Assembly (NCBI GenBank): GCA_001874255.1
Contig: MPDC01000030.1
Span: 1 to 41,760, forward strand
Length of the DNA: 41,760 nt
From: Alphaproteobacteria bacterium MedPE-SWcel
Lineage (GTDB): Bacteria > Pseudomonadota > Alphaproteobacteria > Rhodobacterales > Rhodobacteraceae
Direction of reading: 5' to 3'
Below, piece after piece: positions 23,526 to 31,667 of the stretch; position 1 is the first letter of the stretch; each line of letters opens with the position of its first letter. The notes under the pieces are model-generated. The model did not search any database, was not told the DNA's origin, and saw only the letters and a program-made list of their open reading frames with translations. The position numbers were made by a program, and so were the translations under genes.

Positions 23526-24615
23526 AGACCAATTCGGTGCGGAACCTTCCCGGCAAGGTCACCTCCAGCAGCTCCAGATCCGCGGATGCGCCGCTCAGCC
23601 GACTGCGCATATGCGGCGGGATCACAAAGGCGTCGCCCTGTTCCAGATCATAGGGCCTGCGCCCCTCTCCTTCCAGCGTCACGGTGCCCGCCATCACAAA
23701 GGTGAAATGAATATCGGTGTCATGCCTGGCCCAGGGGCTGCTGCCCCCGCCCGGCACCGGCCGCACCACCTGGACCCCGGCCACGCCCCGGGTGTTTTCG
23801 GCGATGCTGGTGTCGCGACATTCAAATCCCGGCAGACGAAACGCCTGCCAGACCGCCCCCGCCGCCTGATTGAACACAAACCGCTGGCCGTCCCATTCGC
23901 GGTCAGGCCGCAGATGCGGCGTCGGCAGGGTCATCTCGTGGTCGATCTCGGTCACATGCTCGGCCGGCACCCCGATTTCGATCACCTGCACATTGTCGCT
24001 GGCCTCCAGCACCCGGTGGCGGATTTCCGGCGGCTGGATGAAACAATCCCCCGGCGTCAGGCGCATCTTGTCGCCCTGATCCTCGTAGACCACATCGACC
24101 CAGCCATGGATGCAGAAAATGAGCTGAAACCCGACCTTGTGGAAATGCACCATATCCGGCACCGGGCCCCCATCCGGGATGCGGATATGGCTGGCAATGA
24201 TCGACCCACCCAGCCGGTCCGGCACCAGATCCCGGTAGTGCATGCCGGCCCGGCCGATGATCCATGGCGCCTGATCCTTGAGCCGCCGCACTACAAAGCT
24301 ATGCGCGGTTGGCGGCATCTCCAGCGGCGGGTTGCGCGCCTCGATCTCGATCCCGGTTCCATTCGGCGCGGTCAGGGTCCGGGCGCCGCCCGCAAACCCC
24401 TCCGGGTCCTCGGTCAGGATGCGGATCACCCCGGGTGCCGTCGCGGCGTCGCGGTCGATCCGCAGCCGGAGACCGTGACCGGAAAACACCCCCACCCGCG
24501 GGTCATCCGCCGGATAGATCATATCAAGCTTGAAGCCGAGGACCTTGGTAAAAAAGGGAATATCCTCGCGGAGCTCGGACGTGGGCAAGAGGATCTCGGC
24601 GACCGTATCGGCCAT
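23524..24615 (-). CDS. VOC (glyoxalase-fold) plus double-cupin protein, 363 aa
   Basis: This three-domain protein starts with a vicinal-oxygen-chelate unit at residues 1 to about 115 (AEILLPTSELREDIPFFTKV, LGFKLDMIYPADDPRVGVFS, ARTLTAPNGTGIEIEAR). A first cupin follows at about 125-235 (MVHFHKVGFQLIFCIHGWVDVVYED, LTPGDCFIQPPEIRHRV), and a second at about 270-355 (HDTDIHFTFVMAGTVTLEG, LEQGDAFVIPPHMRSRL). Both cupins keep His and Glu/Gln metal-site patterns. The combination suggests a metal-dependent dioxygenase or isomerase acting on a small oxygenated substrate; I cannot name the reaction. The gene stands alone on the minus strand, divergent from maeB. Confidence 0.8.
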   Translation of the reverse strand: MADTVAEILLPTSELREDIPFFTKVLGFKLDMIYPADDPRVGVFSGHGLRLRIDRDAATAPGVIRILTEDPEGFAGGARTLTAPNGTGIEIEARNPPLEMPPTAHSFVVRRLKDQAPWIIGRAGMHYRDLVPDRLGGSIIASHIRIPDGGPVPDMVHFHKVGFQLIFCIHGWVDVVYEDQGDKMRLTPGDCFIQPPEIRHRVLEASDNVQVIEIGVPAEHVTEIDHEMTLPTPHLRPDREWDGQRFVFNQAAGAVWQAFRLPGFECRDTSIAENTRGVAGVQVVRPVPGGGSSPWARHDTDIHFTFVMAGTVTLEGEGRRPYDLEQGDAFVIPPHMRSRLSGASADLELLEVTLPGRFRTELV

Positions 24616-24832
24616 GTGGGGCTCCCGGTTGGCTTGTTTTGCGACCTGTTTTCGCCACCCTGCGCGCTCTGTCCGCCGTGATCAAGAGGGAAGGCCCACC
24701 CCAAACCGGGCTCCGCAGGGCCAGCATACTGCGCAGCGCACCACCGGAGCAGAACCGGCCGGGACCCGTCGGCGCGGCCATGCCGATCGTTCCCAAGCGT
24801 CAAGAATGCCGGTTCCCCTCCGCCACAAGTTA

Positions 24833-24846
24833 GTTTAGCACTAAAC
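24833..24846 (+). promoter_or_regulatory. Palindrome GTTTAG-CA-CTAAAC upstream of maeB
   Basis: A perfect 6+2+6 inverted repeat 24 bases before the maeB ATG, in a locally AT-rich spot. Its position over the leader suggests a repressor site. GAGGAG follows at a normal ribosome-site distance. Confidence 0.5.
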
Positions 24847-24870
24847 AATCACCATGAGGAGCGCCCTTTC

Positions 24871-27150
24871 ATGACCGACAAGACTTCGGAATCCCTGCGC
24901 GACGCGGCTCTGCGCTATCACGAATTTCCGCGCCCCGGAAAATTGGAAATCCGCGCCACGAAACCTCTGGCAACCGGCATTGACCTGGCCCGGGCCTATT
25001 CCCCCGGCGTCGCCGAAGCCTGCCTCGAGATCAAGGAGAACGAAGACAACGCGGCCCGCTATACGGCCCGGGGCAATCTGGTGGCGGTGGTGTCCAACGG
25101 CTCTGCCGTGCTCGGGCTCGGCAATATCGGGGCGCTGGCGTCCAAACCGGTGATGGAGGGCAAGGCGGTCCTGTTCAAGAATTTCGCCAATATCGACTGT
25201 TTCGATATCGAGCTGAACGAGAGCGATCCGGAAAAGCTCGCCGATATTGTCTGCGCGCTGGAGCCGACCTTTGGCGCCATCAACCTTGAGGACATCAAGG
25301 CGCCCGACTGTTTCATCGTCGAAAAACTCTGTCGCGAGCGGATGAACATCCCGGTCTTTCATGACGACCAGCACGGCACCGCAATCGTGGTCGGGGCGGC
25401 GGCGACCAATGCGCTGCATGTGGCCGACAAACGGTTCGAGGACATCAAGATCGTCTCGACCGGGGGGGGCGCGGCGGGGATCGCCTGCCTCAATATGCTG
25501 CTGAAGCTGGGCGTGCGGCGCGAGAACATCTGGCTCTGTGATATCCACGGTCTGGTCTACGAGGGCCGCGCAGAGGACATGAACCCGCATAAGGCGGCCT
25601 TTGCCCAGGCCTCGGACAAACGCGCGCTGGCCGATGTGATCGAGGGCGCCGACCTGTTCCTCGGCCTGTCCGGACCCAATGTGCTGACGCCCGAGATGGT
25701 GGCGAAAATGGCCCGTCGCCCGATCATCTTTGCGCTGGCGAACCCGACGCCCGAGATCATGCCCGAGGCCGCCCGCGCGGTGGCGCCGGATGCGATCATC
25801 GCCACCGGCCGCAGCGATTTCCCCAATCAGGTCAACAACGTCCTGTGTTTTCCCTTCATCTTTCGCGGCGCGTTGGACGTGGGCGCCACCGAGATCAACG
25901 ACGACATGGAAATCGCCTGTGTCGACGGGATCGCGGAACTGGCGCGCACCACCACCTCGGCCGAGGCGGCGGCGGCTTACAAGGGCGAACAGCTGACCTT
26001 TGGCGCCGATTACCTGATCCCGAAACCCTTTGATCCGCGCCTGGTGGCGGTGGTGTCCTCGGCCGTGGCCGGGGCGGCGATGTCCAGCGGCGTCGCCCGG
26101 CGCCCCATCGACGATCTCGGGGCGTATCGGTCGCAACTGAACCAGAGCGTGTTCAAATCGGCGCTTCTGATGAAGCCCGTCTTCGAATCCGCCCGCGCCG
26201 CCTCGCGCCGCATCGTTTTTGCGGAAGGCGAAGACGAGCGGGTGTTGCGCGCCGCACAGGAGATCCTGCGCGAAACCACGGAAACCCCGATCCTGATCGG
26301 CAGGCCAGAGGTGATCGAGTCCCGCAGCGAGCGGCTCGGCCTGTCGATCCGGCCGGGCCAGGACGTGCAGATCGTGAACCCGGAAAACGATCCCCGCTAC
26401 CGGGACTACTGGTCCAGCTATCACCAGATCATGGAGCGCCAGGGCGTCACCCCCGATCTGGCCAAGGCCATCCTGCGCACCAATACCACCGCCATCGGGG
26501 CCATCATGGTCCATCGCGGCGATGCCGACAGTCTGATCTGCGGCAGCTTCGGCGAGTATCGCTGGCATCTGAATTACGTGAGCCAGATCCTCGGCGGTGG
26601 CAGCTACGCCCCGCATGGGGCGCTGTCGCTGATGATCCTCGAAGACGGGCCGCTGTTCATCGCCGATACCCAGGTGCGGATTGAACCCACGCCCGAGGAA
26701 ATCGCGCAGACCGTGCTGGGGGCGGCTCGCCATGTGCGCCGGTTCGGCCTGCAGCCGCAGATTGCGCTGTGTTCCCAAAGCCAGTTCGGCAATATCCCAT
26801 GTGACACCGGGGCCCGGCTGCGGGCAGCGTTGAAAATCCTCGACGCGGAGCCGCGGGATTTCGTCTATGAAGGCGAGATGAATATCGATGCGGCGCTGGA
26901 TGCGGATCTGCGAGAGCGGATCTTTCCGAACTCTCGACTGGAGGGGGCGGCCAATGTGCTGATCTTTGCCCATGCGGATGCCGCATCCGGGGTCCGCAAT
27001 ATCCTGAAAATGCGCTCTGGCGGTCTGGAGGTCGGCCCGATCCTGATGGGCATGGGCAACCGCGCCCATATCGTGTCACCCTCGATCACCGCGCGCGGAT
27101 TGTTGAACATGGCGGCCATCGCGGGCACGCCGGTCGCCCATTACGGGTAG
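24871..27150 (+). CDS. maeB: NADP-dependent malic enzyme with C-terminal phosphotransacetylase-like domain
   Basis: It oxidatively decarboxylates malate to pyruvate, producing NADPH. The 759-aa MaeB architecture is complete. Residues 1-430 are malic enzyme: [57 protein letters not shown], the nucleotide fold [19 protein letters not shown] and SRSDFPNQ-like [11 protein letters not shown]. Residues about 440-759 are the phosphotransacetylase-like domain ([49 protein letters not shown]), which is regulatory (acetyl-CoA sensing) in studied MaeB enzymes and lacks transferase activity. It supplies pyruvate and NADPH from C4 acids when acids or acyl-CoA are the carbon source. Confidence 0.95.
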   Translation: MTDKTSESLRDAALRYHEFPRPGKLEIRATKPLATGIDLARAYSPGVAEACLEIKENEDNAARYTARGNLVAVVSNGSAVLGLGNIGALASKPVMEGKAVLFKNFANIDCFDIELNESDPEKLADIVCALEPTFGAINLEDIKAPDCFIVEKLCRERMNIPVFHDDQHGTAIVVGAAATNALHVADKRFEDIKIVSTGGGAAGIACLNMLLKLGVRRENIWLCDIHGLVYEGRAEDMNPHKAAFAQASDKRALADVIEGADLFLGLSGPNVLTPEMVAKMARRPIIFALANPTPEIMPEAARAVAPDAIIATGRSDFPNQVNNVLCFPFIFRGALDVGATEINDDMEIACVDGIAELARTTTSAEAAAAYKGEQLTFGADYLIPKPFDPRLVAVVSSAVAGAAMSSGVARRPIDDLGAYRSQLNQSVFKSALLMKPVFESARAASRRIVFAEGEDERVLRAAQEILRETTETPILIGRPEVIESRSERLGLSIRPGQDVQIVNPENDPRYRDYWSSYHQIMERQGVTPDLAKAILRTNTTAIGAIMVHRGDADSLICGSFGEYRWHLNYVSQILGGGSYAPHGALSLMILEDGPLFIADTQVRIEPTPEEIAQTVLGAARHVRRFGLQPQIALCSQSQFGNIPCDTGARLRAALKILDAEPRDFVYEGEMNIDAALDADLRERIFPNSRLEGAANVLIFAHADAASGVRNILKMRSGGLEVGPILMGMGNRAHIVSPSITARGLLNMAAIAGTPVAHYG

Positions 27151-27227
27151 CGATACCCCCTCATGACTCCGGAGCGTGTATGTGCTATGGGTGGACCATT
27201 GCACGACGGAGATATTGAGAGGGTTTC

Positions 27228-27743
27228 ATGCGCACGGCGATGCTCTTGCTGGTTGGCTTGTCACTGCCCCTGTGTGCCGAGGCAGGCGGGATTTTTGGCA
27301 ACAGCGGCCTGTTGGGCTTCGCGCCAAACGCTCTGGACGGCTCAGGTGACGCGTTTGAGCCTGCTCCGGACGAACTTGGTCCGGAGGAGCCTGGTCTGAA
27401 CACTGGCGACAGTGTGATCTTGCTCCCCGCGCCCTCCACCGCGCCCTCCACCGCGCCGACGTCGGATGTGCAGAGCGCCTTCCGCAAGCTGGATCGCAGG
27501 CCGATCGGGGCGCCGCTTCCGCAACAGGCCGCGCCCAGTACCTTTCTCGACTATACCGAACTCCTTGAGGGCAAATCCTCCGCCCAGCGCCAGTTCGAAG
27601 CGGAACAGGCCGAGGAGCTGGGCGTCGCCGTGTCCAACATCTGCCTGACCGCGGCCGGCGCTTGCGAGGTGAGTTACACGACGCAGGGCTCGACCTGTTA
27701 TTGCGACAACGAGACCACATTCGAACTTGGTATTGTGCAATAG
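27228..27743 (+). CDS. Secreted protein of unknown function, 171 aa
   Basis: It has a signal peptide (MRTAMLLLVGLSLPLCAEAG), then an acidic Gly/Pro-rich stretch and a linker APSTAPSTAPTSD encoded by a 12-bp tandem repeat (27429-27452). The C-terminal 40 residues hold four Cys (NICLTAAGACEVSYTTQG, STCYCDNET), suggesting a small disulfide-bonded periplasmic domain. GAGAGGG precedes the ATG. It is 9 bases from the next gene, with which it is surely co-transcribed. I do not recognise the family. Confidence 0.75.
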   Translation: MRTAMLLLVGLSLPLCAEAGGIFGNSGLLGFAPNALDGSGDAFEPAPDELGPEEPGLNTGDSVILLPAPSTAPSTAPTSDVQSAFRKLDRRPIGAPLPQQAAPSTFLDYTELLEGKSSAQRQFEAEQAEELGVAVSNICLTAAGACEVSYTTQGSTCYCDNETTFELGIVQ

Positions 27744-27752
27744 GAGTGTTCC

Positions 27753-28202
27753 ATGCCGCAGATCACCGCGCTTGTCGCGATACTGAAGCCCTTTCGCGAA
27801 TTGATCGTGATTGTCGTGGCTCTGTCCAGCGCGGGCTATGCCGCAATCACCTATTTCGCCACCGCCGCCCAATTGGCGGACGCCAAGAGCGAACTGCAGC
27901 GGTTGCAAACCACGCAGCACGGCGTCGCGCTGACGGCGCTCCAGGAGCTGAAATGCAACAACCGCCTCAATCGCGAGCTGTTGCGGGCGGAGCTGGAAGA
28001 GTTCCGGCTGACGGTCTTGTTGCAAAAGACCATCACCGATGCCGCCGCCATTCGCAGCCAGGGCGGGCCTTCGGTGCAGAACGTGCTGGACAGTCTGAGC
28101 AGCAACCGCGATGCGCTGGCGTTTCAGCTGCAGGCCGCAGGGCAGCGAAAGAGCGCCGCGCTGCGCGACCTGCGCGACAACAGCTGCTCTGCCACCACTT
28201 GA
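27753..28202 (+). CDS. Membrane-anchored coiled-coil protein, 149 aa
   Basis: One membrane helix near the N-terminus (ELIVIVVALSSAGYAAITYF, residues about 14-33) is followed by a long helical, heptad-like region (AAQLADAKSELQRLQTTQHG, NRELLRAELEEFRLTVLLQK) that would lie in the periplasm. Two Cys are present (KCNNR and the C-terminal SCSATT). No family is recognised. With the preceding secreted protein it forms a two-gene envelope unit downstream of maeB. Confidence 0.75.
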   Translation: MPQITALVAILKPFRELIVIVVALSSAGYAAITYFATAAQLADAKSELQRLQTTQHGVALTALQELKCNNRLNRELLRAELEEFRLTVLLQKTITDAAAIRSQGGPSVQNVLDSLSSNRDALAFQLQAAGQRKSAALRDLRDNSCSATT

Positions 28203-28324
28203 GCCTGAGCCCCGCGCGCGCCTTCTGATCGGCCTCGGCAGCCCGACCTGATTTAAGGCCGACGTGATTTACAACTATGCAAACTGCGGCACAGCGCCGG
28301 GGAGAGCTGCAAAACAGGGATCGG

Positions 28325-28364
28325 TTTGCAAAATTTGCAATGCGTCCTGCGCAAATTTTGCAAA
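28325..28364 (+). promoter_or_regulatory. Large TTTGCAAA-type operator upstream of prpE
   Basis: TTTGCAAAATTTGC (28325-28338) and its exact complement (28351-28364) flank a 12-base spacer. Each arm is itself nearly symmetric (TTGCAAA-A-TTTGCAA at 28326-28340), so two protein dimers could bind, about 25 bases apart. TTTGCAAA-like sites are recognised by the ScfR/RamB/PccR family of short-chain acyl-CoA regulators in Rhodobacteraceae and actinobacteria, which fits a propionate gene. The distance to the ATG is 96 bases. Confidence 0.7.
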
Positions 28365-28460
28365 TTCCCTGCGATATTCTGTCCTGACCTGCGGTAACAT
28401 GCTTGCCCGACTGGCCTGCCTCCCCCTATCCAATTTGGGAACGCTTGGAGGAGGCACATC

Positions 28461-30303
28461 ATGACATATGCAGAGGTCTATGGGCAGTGGAAGGCCGACC
28501 CGGAGGGGTTCTGGATGCAGGCCGCAGAGGCGATCAGCTGGGACCGGGCGCCGACACGGGCGCTGAGCGATCTGGGCGATGGGCTGTATGAATGGTTTGC
28601 CGATGCCCGGGTCAATACCTGCTACAATGCCGTCGACCGTCATGTGGAGGCAGGCCGGGGCGAACAGGCCGCGATCATCTACGACAGCCCGGTCACCCAT
28701 ACCAAACGCGAGATTTCCTATGTCGAGCTGCGCAACCGGGTGGCGACGCTGGCGGGGGCCTTGCGCGCCAAGGGCGTGGAAAAGGGCGACCGGGTCATCA
28801 TCTACATGCCGATGGTGCCCGAGGCGCTGGAGGCGATGCTGGCCTGTGCCCGGATCGGCGCGGTGCATTCGGTGGTCTTTGGCGGGTTTGCCGCCAGCGA
28901 GCTGGCCGTGCGGATCGACGACGCCACCCCCAAGGCGATCATCGCCGCCTCCTGCGGGATCGAGCCGGGGCGCATCGTGCATTACAAACCCCTGCTGGAC
29001 GGCGCCATCGAACAGGCCAGCCACAAGCCCGATTTCTGCGTCATCCTGCAGCGCGAACAGGAAGTCGCGGAGCTGGTGGAGGGGCGCGACGTCAACTGGC
29101 ACGGCTTTCAATACGGGGTGGAGCCTGCGGACTGTGTGCCGGTCGAGGGCAATCACCCGGCCTATATCCTCTATACCTCCGGCACCACCGGGCAGCCGAA
29201 GGGGGTGATCCGCCACACCGCAGGCCAGCTGGTGGCGCTGAACTGGTCGATGAAAAACATCTACAACGTCGACCCCGGCGATGTGTTCTGGGCCGCCTCT
29301 GATGTGGGCTGGGTGGTAGGCCACAGCTATATTGCCTATGCGCCGCTGATCCATGGCAACACCACCATCGTGTTTGAGGGCAAGCCCGTCGGAACGCCCG
29401 ATGCGGGCACCTTCTGGCGGGTCATGGCCGAGCACAAGGTCAAGACCTTCTTTACCGCGCCCACGGCCTTTCGCGCGGTCAAACGCGAAGACCCCGAGGG
29501 CGCGTTGGTCAAAAAATACGACCTCTCCCATCTCGGTCAGGTGTTTCTCGCCGGTGAACGCGCCGACCCCGACACGATTGTCTGGGCGCAGGAGCAGCTT
29601 GGCGTGCCGGTGATCGACCATTGGTGGCAAACGGAAACCGGCTGGTCGATCGCGGCAAATCCGCTCGGGATCGAGGCCCTTCCCGTCAAACTCGGCTCTC
29701 CGGCGGTGCCGATGCCGGGCTATGAGGTGCATATCCTCGACGAGGGCGGGCACCCGGTCAAACCCGGAGAGCTGGGCGCGATCGCCATCAAACTGCCGCT
29801 GCCGCCGGGCACGCTGCCGACGCTGTGGAAGGCCGAGGATCGGTTTCGGTCGAGCTATCTCACCACCTTTCCCGGCTATTACGAGACCGGCGACGCCGGG
29901 ATGATGGATGCGGATGGCTATCCGCCTGTCTACCGGCGCCATGGAAGAGGTGCTGTCCGGTCACCCGGATGTTGCCGAATGCGCCGTGATCGGGGTCGCG
30001 GACAGTCTCAAGGGGCAGATGCCGCTCGGCTTTCTCTGCCTCAACGCCGGCTGCAGTCGCCCCCATGGCGAGATCGTCACCGAAGTGGTGAAACGGGTGC
30101 GGGAGAAGATCGGGCCCGTGGCCGCATTCAAACTGGCCTGCGTTGTGGATCGGCTGCCCAAGACCCGGTCCGGCAAGATCCTGCGCGCCACTATGGTCGC
30201 CATCGCCGATGGCAGCAGCTGGAAGATGCCTGCGACCATCGATGACCCTGCAATCCTCGATGAAATCAAAACCGCGCTGCAGGAGCTGGGCTACGCCTCC
30301 TGA
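28461..30303 (+). pseudogene. prpE: Propionyl-CoA synthetase, broken by a deletion at the A8 motif
   Basis: It would activate propionate to propionyl-CoA. The start is well marked (GGAGGAGG before ATG, MTYAEVYGQWKADPEGFW). Core motifs are present: ILYTSGTTGQPKGVIRHTAG (A3), VIDHWWQTETGWSIAANPLG (A5), YYETGDAGMMDADGY (A7). After that Tyr (base 29921) the frame runs wrongly. The correct continuation RLSTGAMEEVLSGHPDVAEC starts at 29923 in another frame and goes on to the catalytic Lys (LPKTRSGKILRATM). Compared with known PrpE proteins, about 16 residues are missing here, of the type VMGRTDDVINVAGH, which form the hinge motif A8; this corresponds to loss of about 47 bases. The two-frame total otherwise matches the usual length of about 630 aa. 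A true mutation or a sequence error are both possible. Confidence 0.88.
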
Positions 30304-30335
30304 TGCGCGCGGACCCCGCACGCGGACCCAAACGC

Positions 30336-30364
30336 AAAAGCGGCCCCGCTCGGGGCCGCTTTTT
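30336..30364 (+). terminator. Intrinsic terminator after prpE
   Basis: AAGCGGCCCC (30338-30347) and GGGGCCGCTT (30352-30361) pair perfectly around a 4-base loop, with A-rich sequence before and TTTTT after. It lies 33 bases past the prpE stop. The surrounding A- and T-tracts make it potentially bidirectional, but csbD on the minus strand is separated from it by another 130 bases. Confidence 0.88.
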
Positions 30365-30440
30365 GGAATCCTGTCACTGGTGGATCCCATCAATGACTGT
30401 CAATGATGTCAGCGCCAGAGGTGCCCAAAGGTGCTCATGG

Positions 30441-30490
30441 GCACTCTGCGGCACGCTCCGGCACGCTCCGGCACGCTCCGGCACGCTGCG
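30441..30490. repeat. Tandem array, five 10-bp units
   Basis: Five head-to-tail copies of GCACGCTCCG (three exact, two with one or two changes), ending 4 bases before the csbD stop codon. Confidence 0.8.
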
Positions 30491-30494
30491 GCGA

Positions 30495-30704
30495 TCAGAG
30501 CAGTTCTTTTTGACGCTCGGCAAAGTCGTCGATCTGACGTTCTGCCTCGTCCTTGGCCATGCCATAGCGTTCCTGCAACAGGCCAACCAGTTTTTGCCGG
30601 TTGCCCGCAACCTGGTCGAGTTCATCCTCGGTCAGCTTGCCCCACTGGTTCTGGGCCGAACCCTTCAGCTGCTTCCATTTGCCTTCGATGATATCCCAGT
30701 TCAT
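30495..30704 (-). CDS. CsbD-family stress protein, 69 aa
   Basis: A small hydrophilic helical protein of the CsbD-like group, which is commonly induced by general stress; its biochemical role is not established. The sequence is typical from the start (MNWDIIEGKWKQLKGSAQNQ, WGKLTEDELDQVAGNRQKLV, GLLQERYGMAKDEAERQIDD). The ATG at 30704 has AAAGGAG upstream at normal spacing; a longer open frame upstream is not homologous. It is monocistronic on the minus strand. Confidence 0.92.
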   Translation of the reverse strand: MNWDIIEGKWKQLKGSAQNQWGKLTEDELDQVAGNRQKLVGLLQERYGMAKDEAERQIDDFAERQKELL

Positions 30705-30830
30705 GATCTCTGCTCCTTTATGTTCAGGTCGGATCACAGCGCGCCTTGCTGGGCGGCTACTGCTTGACCGGACAACGTAAAGGCGAGGGGTTTGTTCCAC
30801 CGTCGGCAAAATTTTCGCGCGCGCCTCAGG

Positions 30831-30878
30831 TTCGCCTGTAAGTTCACCTGAAACTTCGCCTGAAACTTCGCCTGTGCT
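30831..30878. repeat. Tandem array, four 12-bp units
   Basis: Four copies of about TTCGCCTGAAAC upstream of csbD, between csbD and the secreted protein gene at 30974. Whether it lies in the csbD promoter region is not clear: it begins 127 bases before the start codon. Confidence 0.7.
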
Positions 30879-30973
30879 CCCCCGATATTGGAAGCCCGGC
30901 GCCCAAGGGGAACAGGCGCGCAACACCTGCCCCCCACCCCCAGTGCAGACCAGTGCAGACCGGCGCAGAGAGG

Positions 30974-31516
30974 TCAGGGACGGACCGGTTTTGGCATCGC
31001 AAAGAAGCGCACCGCAATCGCCGCCCGCGGCGCCGGGTCGCCAATGCGGTGGCGGAACCGCACCTGATACTGGCCCGGGGCCGTCGGGTAGTAGCCCGCG
31101 CAGGGTTCATCCCGATCCGCGGCCTGCGCCAACTGGTCCTGGATCTGGCGGGCGTAGGTCTCGCCCAGGTCCGGCTGACCGCCGGAGGAATAGGTCACCC
31201 CCGGCCCCTGCCAGCTGGTGGTGCATCCCCAACCCATCACGGTTTCATATTCCGAATGCGCCTGAAAGACCCAAGGGATGCCGCCCGGGTTCGGCAAGGC
31301 AAACCATGCCGTATTGTAGAGGATCCCCTCCTCCGCATACATCAGCGACACGCTGGAACAGCTGTCCGTCGCCGGATCGTAATCGGCGCATTCATAGGGC
31401 GTGTCGACCATGTCATCCATCACCTGATAGACAGAGACAAAATCCTGTGCCTGCAGGGGCGAGGCCAGAACGCCGAAACTGCTCAGGACGAGGGCACAAA
31501 CTGCTATCGGTTTCAT
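30974..31516 (-). CDS. Secreted protein of unknown function, 180 aa
   Basis: It has a signal peptide (MKPIAVCALVLSSFGVLASP, cleavage near LQAQD). The mature part has several Cys (YECADYDPATDSCSSVS, GWGCTTSWQGPG, DEPCAGYY) and ends in a beta-like stretch (APGQYQVRFRHRIGDPAPRA). These suggest a compact disulfide-stabilised periplasmic or outer-surface domain. No known family is recognised. The gene is divergent from the amidase, with 151 bases between. Confidence 0.75.
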   Translation of the reverse strand: MKPIAVCALVLSSFGVLASPLQAQDFVSVYQVMDDMVDTPYECADYDPATDSCSSVSLMYAEEGILYNTAWFALPNPGGIPWVFQAHSEYETVMGWGCTTSWQGPGVTYSSGGQPDLGETYARQIQDQLAQAADRDEPCAGYYPTAPGQYQVRFRHRIGDPAPRAAIAVRFFAMPKPVRP

Positions 31517-31667
31517 TCTACGGGCTTTCTTTCAAAAATCGGGGCGGCAAACGGATGTCAATCTTGCCTCTACTCTGCCCTCCCGCAATGAAGAAACCGC
31601 TAAGACCAAAGCCCCTTTCCACACCGCCGCCCGCGCATTAGGCTCATCCTCCAAGGAGACCACCCAT

